Shown here: one piece after another, positions 1-4,669 of the stretch
Position numbering within the stretch: position 1 is the first letter of the stretch
Layout: each line of letters opens with the position of its first letter
Source: Actinomycetota bacterium
Lineage (GTDB): Bacteria > Actinomycetota > Acidimicrobiia > Acidimicrobiales > Ilumatobacteraceae
Length of the DNA stretch: 6,839 bases
NCBI GenBank assembly: GCA_018882725.1
Contig: VERK01000123.1
Span: 1 to 6,839, forward strand
Direction: 5' to 3'
Program-made: the position numbers and the translations under genes
The notes under the pieces: generated by a model
Seen by the model: the letters and a program-made list of their open reading frames with translations, nothing else
Databases searched by the model: none
Told to the model about the DNA's origin: nothing

Positions 1-528
1 CACCAGGCCGCCATCGACAAGTCGGTGTTCCCGGGTTGGCAGGGTGGTCCGCTCGAGCACGTGATCGCTGGTAAGGCGATCGCGTTCCGCGAGGCGATGG
101 CGCAGTCGTTCAAGGACTACGCCAAGCAGATCGTGGTGAACGCGTCGTCACTCGCGAGCGCGCTCGCCAACGAAGGTTTCCGTCTCGTGTCGGGTGGAAC
201 CGACTGTCACCTCATGGTGGTCGACCTGCGTCCGTTCGACGCCGAGCTCACCGGCAAGGAAGCACAGGCCGTGCTCGACCTCGCCGGCATCACGCTCAAC
301 AAGAACACGGTGCCGGACGATCCGCGCAGCCCGTTCGTCACGTCGGGCGTGCGCGTCGGAACTGCATCGGTCACCACGCAAGGCATGAAAGAAGCCGAGA
401 TGACGCAGATCGCGTCGCTCATCGCTCGTGCTCTACGCGGTCGCGCCGACCAGGGAGTGCTGGCTCAGGTGAAGGCCGACGTGGCCTCGCTCTGCGCGAA
501 GTTCCCCGCCTACCCCCACGGCGCCTAA
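1..528 (+). CDS. glyA: Serine hydroxymethyltransferase, C-terminal part (5' truncated by window edge)
   Basis: This PLP enzyme interconverts serine plus tetrahydrofolate with glycine plus 5,10-methylene-tetrahydrofolate in the cytoplasm, feeding one-carbon metabolism. The open frame enters at base 1 and ends at TAA 526-528, giving 175 residues of a protein that is usually about 420. It starts just after where the PLP-lysine region would lie, so that lysine is outside the window. Visible family landmarks are FPGxQGGPLxHVIAxKA at local residues 10-26, LVSGGTDxHLxxVDLRP in the middle, the AGITLNKNTVPxDPRSPF stretch and the TSGVRVGT segment whose Arg (local residue 118) matches the substrate-carboxylate-binding Arg363 of E. 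coli GlyA. The FPGWQGGP segment has Trp at a variable position. In many actinobacteria glyA lies just upstream of the WecA-like gene and atp genes, as here. The ATG at base 25 is internal, not a start. Confidence 0.97.
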   Translation, partial: HQAAIDKSVFPGWQGGPLEHVIAGKAIAFREAMAQSFKDYAKQIVVNASSLASALANEGFRLVSGGTDCHLMVVDLRPFDAELTGKEAQAVLDLAGITLNKNTVPDDPRSPFVTSGVRVGTASVTTQGMKEAEMTQIASLIARALRGRADQGVLAQVKADVASLCAKFPAYPHGA

Positions 529-549
529 CCAGTCAGTGTTCTGGTTGTG

Positions 550-692
550 GTTCTGGGTGAAGGATTCGCCGGATTTGCGTTGAATTTTCACCCAGAACAC
601 CAAGGGTGATCACCTGACTGAGGGGGTGGCCCGGCGCCCCGTGGATCTGGGTGAATAAATGCCGCAAATCCGGCGAATCCTTCACCCAGAAC
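550..692. repeat. Pair of 47-bp units in inverted orientation forming a 30-bp perfect palindrome arm pair
   Basis: Bases 550-579 are the exact reverse complement of 663-692 (30 bp, starting GTTCTGGGTGAAGG). Each arm belongs to a 47-bp unit: unit 1 at 551-597 and unit 2, inverted, at 645-691. Each unit also has its own inverted ends (TTCTGGGTGAA and TTCACCCAGAA in unit 1), so each can fold as a hairpin with a 25-nt loop: 550-561 with 587-598, and 646-655 with 681-690. After the shared 29 bp the units differ over 7 bases (580-586 against the complement of 656-662) and then match again. The segment between units (598-644) is also 47 bp. The layout resembles REP/BIME or small MITE-like palindromic elements; the family is not recognised. 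It could instead be a transcript-end structure for glyA, but no T-run follows either hairpin. Confidence 0.85.
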
Positions 693-718
693 ACCAAGGG
701 AACACCGCCCAGAACACC
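587..718 (+). repeat. Direct copies of TTCACCCAGAACACCAAGGG and its CCCAGAACACC core
   Basis: A 20-bp sequence beginning TTCACCCAGAACACC occurs exactly at 587-606 and again at 681-700. Its core CCCAGAACACC occurs a third time at 708-718, and reverse-complement forms occur at 536-544 (GTGTTCTGG) and 550-557 (GTTCTGGG). Two of these are the outer ends of the 47-bp units, but the copies at 536-544 and 708-718 lie outside them, so the motif extends beyond the hairpin units. It may be remnant ends of further units or binding sites; the sequence alone does not decide. Confidence 0.7.
605..614. repeat. 10-bp perfect palindrome GGTGATCACC in the glyA-wecA gap
   Basis: GGTGATCACC is its own reverse complement and lies between the two 47-bp units. 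It abuts CTGACTG at 614-620, which is complementary to CAGTCAG at 530-536 just after the glyA stop, so a 7-bp outer stem could enclose the first hairpin. A protein-binding operator is possible but unproven; a single short palindrome in high-GC DNA may be chance. Confidence 0.3.
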
Positions 719-736
719 GGGGAATGCGGGGGGTCG

Positions 737-742
737 TAATCT
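737..742 (+). promoter_or_regulatory. Candidate -10 box TAATCT for a leaderless wecA transcript
   Basis: TAATCT fits the actinobacterial TAnnnT -10 pattern and ends 6 bases before the GTG start codon at 749. A transcript starting the usual distance downstream would begin at or next to the GTG, that is, leaderless. No Shine-Dalgarno site is seen at a normal distance from 749 (the G-run at 728-733 is about 15 bases away), which supports leaderless initiation. No convincing -35 is visible. Leaderless genes are common in actinobacteria; the assignment here is inference. Confidence 0.35.
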
Positions 743-748
743 CCGGGT

Positions 749-1984
749 GTGCCCGAGACGCTCGACTACCTGATCATCGGGGCCGTCGCCGCAGTCGTCA
801 CCTTCGCCGTCACCCCCGTCGTCGCCCGTTTTGCCACCCGCGTGGGCTGGATCGTCCTGCCCGACGAACGCCGCGTGCACACTCGCCCCACCCCGCACGT
901 GGGTGGCATCGCCATGTTCGTGGGTTTCGCCGCGGCCCTCCTCGCGGCCTGGCAGCTCGACCGCTTCTCACTCGTCTTCGACAACAACTCCGAACCACTC
1001 GGTGTGCTGCTCGCTGGCATCGTCATCTTCGCCACCGGTCTCATCGACGACATCCGCGACCTGAGCCCGCCGGCCAAGGTCACGCTCACCGCCTTCGCCG
1101 GCCTCGTGCTCGTGTGGTTCGGCGTGACGATGTTCTATTTCCGCGTTCCGTTCCTCGACGTGTTCGTGTTGTCGAACGACTGGATTCCGATCATCACGAT
1201 CCTGTGGCTCCTCGTGATGACACAAGCCATCAACCTCATCGACGGACTCGACGGACTCGCCGCCGGCATCGTCGCCATCGCGGCGTTCGCGTTCTTCCTC
1301 TACAGCCGTCGTCTCGACGACCTCGGCTCGCTCATCCAGCCCAACATCGGCCCGCTCATCGCGATCATCGCGTGCGGTGTGTGCGTGGGCTTCCTGCCGC
1401 ACAACTTCAATCCGGCCAAGATCTTCATGGGCGACTCGGGCGCGTTCTTCCTCGGTCTCCTCATGGCCGTGAGCACGAGCGTGGTGGGTGGTCGCGCCGA
1501 CCCCGACTCCACCGCTTACACACCGGGCCAGACCTACTTCTTCTTGGCGCCGCTCTTCATTCCGCTCTTCATCCTCGGCGTGCCCATCCTCGACACGCTC
1601 TTCGCCATCGCCCGCCGCGCCGCCAAACGCCAAGGCGTGGCCACGGCCGACAAGGGCCACCTCCACCACCGACTCATGAACCTCGGCCACGGCCAGCGCC
1701 GCAGCGTGCTGATCCTCTGGCTCTGGACCACGATCCTGTCGGGCTTCGTGCTGTACCCGATCTTCACGCGGGCCCGCACCGCGCTCATCCCCATCGGCAC
1801 CGCGGCCATCGCCCTCAGCCTCTTCACCGTGCTGCACCCCGAGGTGCGCCGCCGCCGCCAAGAAGCCCGCGACGCAACCGACTCGAACACCGACACGAGC
1901 ACCGACGACAACGAGACGAACGACCAGCCCCAGGGGAGTCTCGAACCCACGGAGGAATTGCCCCGTCCGACCGTCGGCGACTAG
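749..1984 (+). CDS. wecA: Polyprenyl-phosphate GlcNAc-1-phosphate transferase (WecA/TagO, MraY superfamily)
   Basis: This integral membrane enzyme transfers GlcNAc-1-phosphate from UDP-GlcNAc to undecaprenyl or decaprenyl phosphate on the cytoplasmic face, the first step of many cell-envelope glycans; in mycobacteria the orthologue starts the arabinogalactan linker. The 411-residue product is rich in hydrophobic segments and shows the superfamily motifs in order: RRVHTRPTPHVGG (41-53), GLIDDIRD with Asp100-Asp101 for Mg2+ binding, NLIDGLDGLA (162-171), FMGDSG (226-231) and the HLHHRL signature (304-309) typical of WecA/TagO rather than MraY. After the last membrane segment there is a hydrophilic tail from about 365 to 411, first Arg-rich, then rich in Asp, Thr, Asn and Glu, probably disordered and cytoplasmic. 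The GTG at 749 is the first start giving the usual N-terminal membrane helix. Third codon positions are very GC-rich. The exact sugar acceptor pathway cannot be read from the sequence; TagO is an alternative name. Confidence 0.93.
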   Translation: MPETLDYLIIGAVAAVVTFAVTPVVARFATRVGWIVLPDERRVHTRPTPHVGGIAMFVGFAAALLAAWQLDRFSLVFDNNSEPLGVLLAGIVIFATGLIDDIRDLSPPAKVTLTAFAGLVLVWFGVTMFYFRVPFLDVFVLSNDWIPIITILWLLVMTQAINLIDGLDGLAAGIVAIAAFAFFLYSRRLDDLGSLIQPNIGPLIAIIACGVCVGFLPHNFNPAKIFMGDSGAFFLGLLMAVSTSVVGGRADPDSTAYTPGQTYFFLAPLFIPLFILGVPILDTLFAIARRAAKRQGVATADKGHLHHRLMNLGHGQRRSVLILWLWTTILSGFVLYPIFTRARTALIPIGTAAIALSLFTVLHPEVRRRRQEARDATDSNTDTSTDDNETNDQPQGSLEPTEELPRPTVGD

Positions 1985-2003
1985 TTTGTGAGCAGTTTCA
2001 CGA

Positions 2004-2028
2004 GCAGGCCGCACCCCCCGTGGCCTGC
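2004..2028 (+). other. Hairpin with 7-bp stem between wecA and the ATP synthase genes
   Basis: GCAGGCC at 2004-2010 pairs with GGCCTGC at 2022-2028 around an 11-nt C-rich loop. It lies 20 bases after the wecA stop and 18 bases before the ATG at 2047. There is no T-run after it, so it is not a standard intrinsic terminator. It could be an attenuating or RNA-stabilising stem at the head of the atp transcript, or a processing boundary. No clear promoter was seen in this 62-base gap, so read-through from wecA is plausible. Confidence 0.4.
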
Positions 2029-2046
2029 CGGAAACACCCCCCGCCG

Positions 2047-2400
2047 ATGACCGACACTCCAGTGCCCGCCACCGCACGCCCGCGCAACACCTCAGCGCGC
2101 GTCGCCCGGCTCCTCGGCGCCCGGCCCGACGGCCCCCAAGGTGGAGCCGATGAAGGCCTCGGTCAGGGCATGGAATTGGCCCTCACGCTGGCCGTATTCC
2201 TCGGACTCGGCTGGCTCCTCGACTCCTGGATCGGCATCTTCCCGGTCCTCACCATCGCCCTCGTCGTGTTCGCCGCCATCGGCACCGGCGTGAAGATGTG
2301 GATCGGGTACGACGCCCGGATGCGCCGCCTCGAAGCCGAGCGCCTGGCCGCCCGCACCCAGCACCAGAGCCCCGACCACGGCCAGGGCCCCGGAGCGTGA
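2047..2400 (+). CDS. atpZ: AtpZ-like F1Fo ATP synthase accessory membrane protein
   Basis: The 117-residue product has a charged, Pro/Ala/Arg-rich N-terminus (1-38), then two membrane helices at about 43-60 and 66-87, then an Arg/Glu/Gln-rich cytoplasmic tail. The segment GMELALTLAVFLGLGWLLDS followed by WIGIFP matches the AtpZ family pattern (hydrophobic helix ending GWxLDxxxG, then a Pro and a Gly-rich second helix; Pfam ATPase_gene1). Family members sit at the head of atp operons and have been proposed to act in Mg2+/Ca2+ supply or in c-ring assembly with AtpI; the role here is inferred from family and place. The ATG at 2047 is chosen because it is the first good start after wecA; GGAA at 2030-2033 is a weak Shine-Dalgarno. 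An internal ATG at 2167-2170 would leave only the helices. The stop overlaps the next gene's GTG by 4 nt. Confidence 0.8.
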   Translation: MTDTPVPATARPRNTSARVARLLGARPDGPQGGADEGLGQGMELALTLAVFLGLGWLLDSWIGIFPVLTIALVVFAAIGTGVKMWIGYDARMRRLEAERLAARTQHQSPDHGQGPGA

Positions 2401-2849
2401 CCACCGTGGCCTCCACCCCCGACCCCATGACCACCCGGCTCGAGGGCGAGGCCCCCGAGATCACCGTCTCGCTCGACATCTTGAAGCGCGGGGCCTACGT
2501 CAGCCCCATCATCGTGGCGGTCTGCGCGGTGTTCGCCGGCCTCGACGGCGTCTGGTCGGCCCTCTACGCGGTGGCCCTGGTGCTCCTGAACTTCTTCTTC
2601 GCCGCCGGATTGGTGGCCCTGACGGCCCGCATTTCGCTCGGCCTCATGATGGGCGCGGTCCTCTTCGGCTACCTGGCCCGCCTCGGCCTCATTTTTCTTG
2701 CTGTGATTCTCGTCCGAGATGCCTCGTGGATTTCACTTCCCGCCCTCGGATTCACCATCATTGTGACTCATCTCGGACTCCTCGTTTGGGAGATGCGGTA
2801 CGTCGCTGCATCACTCGCATTTCCCGCTCTGAAACCCCGCAAGCCCTGA
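2397..2849 (+). CDS. atpI: ATP synthase protein I (AtpI-like), four-helix membrane protein
   Basis: This is a 150-residue membrane protein with four hydrophobic stretches, near residues 33-48, 53-75, 84-106 and 114-131, after a polar N-terminus. Size, four-helix layout and position between atpZ and atpB fit the AtpI/UncI-like proteins; sequence motifs are weak in this family, so the name rests largely on context. Characterised AtpI proteins help assemble or stabilise the c-ring. The GTG at 2397 lies in the GTGA overlap with the atpZ stop, which suggests coupled translation; GTG 2406 and ATG 2427 are alternatives without better ribosome sites. Odd feature: up to about base 2690 only 2 of 98 codons end in A or T by my count, whereas from 2691 to the stop 23 of 52 do, so the C-terminal third has quite different codon use. 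The reading frame stays open and the protein looks intact. Confidence 0.78.
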   Translation: MTTVASTPDPMTTRLEGEAPEITVSLDILKRGAYVSPIIVAVCAVFAGLDGVWSALYAVALVLLNFFFAAGLVALTARISLGLMMGAVLFGYLARLGLIFLAVILVRDASWISLPALGFTIIVTHLGLLVWEMRYVAASLAFPALKPRKP

Positions 2850-2882
2850 TCGAAACACCACGCCCGAAGGACACCAACTGAC

Positions 2883-3641
2883 GTGATCGCACTCGAGTTC
2901 CCGCCGATCAACGAGATCCTCCGTTGGAAGGATCTCTTCCCCGGCTTCAACAAGATCGCCATCATCGCGGTCGCCGCCGCGCTCATCGGCACGGTCATCT
3001 TCCTTCTCGCGGGAAGCAAGGATCACAAGACCGCACCCAAGGGCGTGCGCAACTTCGCCGAGTCGATCGTCGAGTTCATCGAAAACGGCATCGTCATGCA
3101 GACCATGGGCCGCGACGGCCTCGGCTGGACACCGTTCCTCCTCAGCATCTTCTCGTTCATCTATCTCTGCAACGTGCCGGGCATCATCCCGTTCTTGCAG
3201 ATGCCGGCCACCGCGCGTATGGCGCTCCCGATGTTCTTGTCGCTCCTCGTGTGGGTGGTGTTCATCGGCACCGGCTTCAAGCACCAGGGCATCGGTTACC
3301 TGAAGAGCTCGCTCTTCCCGCCCGGTGTGCCCAAGGCGCTCTACATCCTCGTCACGCCCATCGAGTTCATCTCCACCTTCTTGGTGCGTCCGTTCTCGCT
3401 CACGGTGCGACTCTTCGCCAACATGCTCGCCGGGCACATCCTGCTCGTCACGTTCGCACTCCTCTCCGAAGCGCTGTTCCAGGCCGAAGGCAACCCGGGC
3501 CTCATCCCGGTCGGCGTGCTGCCGCTCTTCATGCTCATCTTCCTCACCGCGTTCGAAGTGCTCGTGGCCTTCTTGCAGGCCTACATCTTCACGATCCTCA
3601 CCGCGGTGTACATCGGCGGCGCGGCTCACCCCGAGCACTGA
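2883..3641 (+). CDS. atpB: F1Fo ATP synthase subunit a
   Basis: Subunit a is the membrane stator that provides the two proton half-channels facing the c-ring. The 252-residue protein has hydrophobic segments near 25-43, 83-104, 114-131 and 152-168 and two long C-terminal helices (about 170-200 and 209-245). The essential arginine is Arg176 in SLTVRLFANMLAGH, matching E. coli aArg210. His185 follows in that helix, and Glu225 and Gln232 lie in AFEVLVAFLQAYIF of the last helix; compared with E. coli Glu219 and His245 the acid and the histidine have exchanged places, a known alternative pairing. GTG at 2883 is preceded by GAAGG at 2866-2870, a rather long 12-nt spacing, but it gives the usual N-terminus length. 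It follows atpI by 33 bases and precedes atpE by 66. Confidence 0.97.
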   Translation: MIALEFPPINEILRWKDLFPGFNKIAIIAVAAALIGTVIFLLAGSKDHKTAPKGVRNFAESIVEFIENGIVMQTMGRDGLGWTPFLLSIFSFIYLCNVPGIIPFLQMPATARMALPMFLSLLVWVVFIGTGFKHQGIGYLKSSLFPPGVPKALYILVTPIEFISTFLVRPFSLTVRLFANMLAGHILLVTFALLSEALFQAEGNPGLIPVGVLPLFMLIFLTAFEVLVAFLQAYIFTILTAVYIGGAAHPEH

Positions 3642-3693
3642 TCACCGAACACTCATCACGGTCTCCCAGTCCAACCTCTAACAAACACCACAT

Positions 3694-3707
3694 AGGAGAA
3701 AAAGAAA
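3694..3707 (+). promoter_or_regulatory. Strong ribosome binding site with A-rich spacer for atpE
   Basis: AGGAG at 3694-3698 is followed by a nearly pure A spacer (AAAAAGAAA) to the ATG at 3708, and the upstream leader (about 3676-3693) is also A/C-rich and AT-rich against the GC-rich surroundings. Such unstructured, A-rich initiation regions favour high translation. Subunit c is needed in 8-15 copies per enzyme while its neighbours are needed once or twice, and E. coli atpE is known to have an unusually efficient initiation region, so the same solution is inferred here. Confidence 0.75.
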
Positions 3708-3971
3708 ATGGAAGCACTTGCTGCACTTGCCGCCCTCACCGGTGACGAGGCCAAGGCCGCATCGGCTGCCGGCTCGGCCGGTTTCGCCTACGGTCTCGCC
3801 GCCATCGGACCTGGCATCGGCATCGGCTACCTCGTCGGTAAGTCGGTCGAGGCCATGGCCCGTCAGCCCGAAGCCGCCGGCATGGTCCGCACCACGATGT
3901 TCTTGGGTATCGCCTTCACCGAAGCGCTCGCCCTCATCGGCTTCGTGGTGTTCATCCTCATCGGTCTCTGA
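3708..3971 (+). CDS. atpE: F1Fo ATP synthase subunit c (rotor ring proteolipid), proton type
   Basis: Subunit c forms the membrane rotor ring. The 87-residue protein has an N-terminal piece (1-19, with GDEAK at 12-16), helix 1 (about 20-44) with the glycine ladder GPGIGIGYLVGKS, the polar loop ARQPEAAG (51-58) that contacts subunits gamma and epsilon, and helix 2 (about 63-86). The ion-carrying carboxylate is Glu72 in FTEALAL. Position 39, where sodium-type rings carry Gln (PGVGQG), is Ile, and Ala rather than Ser follows Glu72, so the sodium-binding set is missing and proton coupling is predicted. The N-terminal piece is somewhat longer than in many c subunits, which often start about ten residues later. 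The start is fixed by the strong ribosome site at 3694-3698. Confidence 0.97.
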   Translation: MEALAALAALTGDEAKAASAAGSAGFAYGLAAIGPGIGIGYLVGKSVEAMARQPEAAGMVRTTMFLGIAFTEALALIGFVVFILIGL

Positions 3972-3999
3972 TCAACCGTTCGTCAATCAACCAATCCAC

Positions 4000-4005
4000 A
4001 AGGAG
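4000..4005 (+). promoter_or_regulatory. Shine-Dalgarno AAGGAG that points to a GTG (4011) out of frame with the b subunit
   Basis: AAGGAG lies 5 nt before GTG 4011, an ideal ribosome site. The frame from 4011 reads MLTAVVINRVAL and then becomes polar, b-unlike sequence ending at TGA 4203-4205, 64 codons in all. The b subunit frame is different (offset by one missing base) and has its first available start at GTG 4046, with only a weak GGGTGG site at 4036-4041. Either translation of a short upstream frame is coupled to 4046, or one base is missing between about 4011 and 4046 and the true b starts at 4011. Confidence 0.6.
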
Positions 4006-4045
4006 TTGACGTGCTGACAGCCGTCGTCATCAATCGGGTGGCACT

Positions 4046-4669
4046 GTGCGGGTCGAGCTCTTGGCCGGAGGAGAATCCGGCGAAGAAGAGCTCATCTCCC
4101 CGTCCAAGTGCGTATTCGAACCAGAATCCGAAGAAGCTCGTACCGCCGAGAAGATCTCGCCGGAAGAGTGCGGTCCTGGTCCGAGCCCGATCATGCCCGA
4201 GATGAAGGAACTCGCATGGGGCGCAGGCGCTTTCGTGGTGTTTGCCCTGTTGATGCGCTTCTTCCTGTTCCCTCGCCTCAAGAAGGGCATGGACGCTCGC
4301 TACAACTCGATCCGCGAGGGTCACGAGAACGCCGATGCTGCTCGCAGCTCGGCGCGCTCGGAAGTAGCGCAGTACGAAGCGGCCGTTGCCGCCGCCAAGG
4401 CCGAAGCGGCCAAGGTGGTCGACGCTGCTCGCGCAACTCTCGAGTCGGAGCGTCAGGCTCAGATCTCGGCGGCCAACGCGCGCATCAACGCCAAGCGTGA
4501 AGCCGCTCAGCGCGATGCCGAGGCCGCCAAGGCCGCGGTGCGCGGACAGATCGAGAGCGCGGTCACCGACGTGGTGTCGAGTGCCGTTGAAGCGGCCGTG
4601 GGCAAGCGCCCCGACGCCTCCGCGGTCTCGCGTGCGGTTTCCGACGTCATGAGTGCAGGAGTCCGCTGA
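4046..4669 (+). CDS. atpF: F1Fo ATP synthase subunit b (first copy), with acidic N-terminal extension
   Basis: Subunit b is a peripheral-stalk helix that anchors F1 to subunit a. The core is typical: PSPIMPEMKELAWG leads into one membrane helix (about 56-75), then FPRLKKGMDARYNSIREG and a long Ala/Glu/Arg-rich helix to residue 207 that would pair with a second b. Before the membrane helix there are about 50 residues, acidic and with two cysteines (Cys22, Cys42) in similar ISPxxC settings; most b subunits have only 5-25 residues here. By b topology this part would face the outside. Codon third positions in it look coding. The start is uncertain: GTG 4046 is the first in frame, ATG 4193 or 4202 would remove the extension, and the best ribosome site leads to GTG 4011 in another frame. 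The TGA overlaps the next ATG by one base. Confidence 0.88.
   Translation: MRVELLAGGESGEEELISPSKCVFEPESEEARTAEKISPEECGPGPSPIMPEMKELAWGAGAFVVFALLMRFFLFPRLKKGMDARYNSIREGHENADAARSSARSEVAQYEAAVAAAKAEAAKVVDAARATLESERQAQISAANARINAKREAAQRDAEAAKAAVRGQIESAVTDVVSSAVEAAVGKRPDASAVSRAVSDVMSAGVR

Noticed and set aside
587..610. Intrinsic terminator for glyA
   Set aside because: The hairpin loop is 25 nt and no T-run follows; termination by this route is not supported, though Rho-dependent ending or RNA stabilisation is possible.
551..691. CRISPR array
   Set aside because: Only two copies, in inverted orientation and self-complementary as a pair; CRISPR repeats are direct and numerous. No cas genes.
533..898. 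Antisense open frame across the repeat region
   Set aside because: It crosses the inverted repeats and the wecA start, shows no domain-like pattern and has no recognisable ribosome site.
724..2046. Forward open frame of several hundred codons overlapping wecA
   Set aside because: Its product is Arg/His/Pro-rich shadow sequence; only the final part, from ATG 2047, is a real gene (atpZ).
968..2077. Long antisense open frame (369 codons) opposite wecA
   Set aside because: Low-complexity His/Glu/Arg/Val-rich translation, typical of the reverse strand of a GC-rich membrane protein gene; the sense strand encodes a full WecA with all motifs.
2761..2810. Promoter for atpB within the AT-richer end of atpI
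   Set aside because: TTGTGA at 2761 resembles a -35 but no convincing -10 lies at a suitable distance.
2811..3638. Antisense frame opposite atpB, and a similar one at 5762-6634 opposite atpA
   Set aside because: Charged low-complexity shadows of strongly conserved sense genes; no independent start signals.
3708..3971. Sodium-coupled ATP synthase
   Set aside because: The helix-1 Gln and the Ser after the carboxylate that define sodium binding are replaced by Ile39 and Ala73.
4011..4205. A separate 64-codon gene between atpE and atpF
   Set aside because: After the first dozen residues the product looks like an out-of-frame reading of the b subunit; it is treated as a start-site problem and not as a gene.
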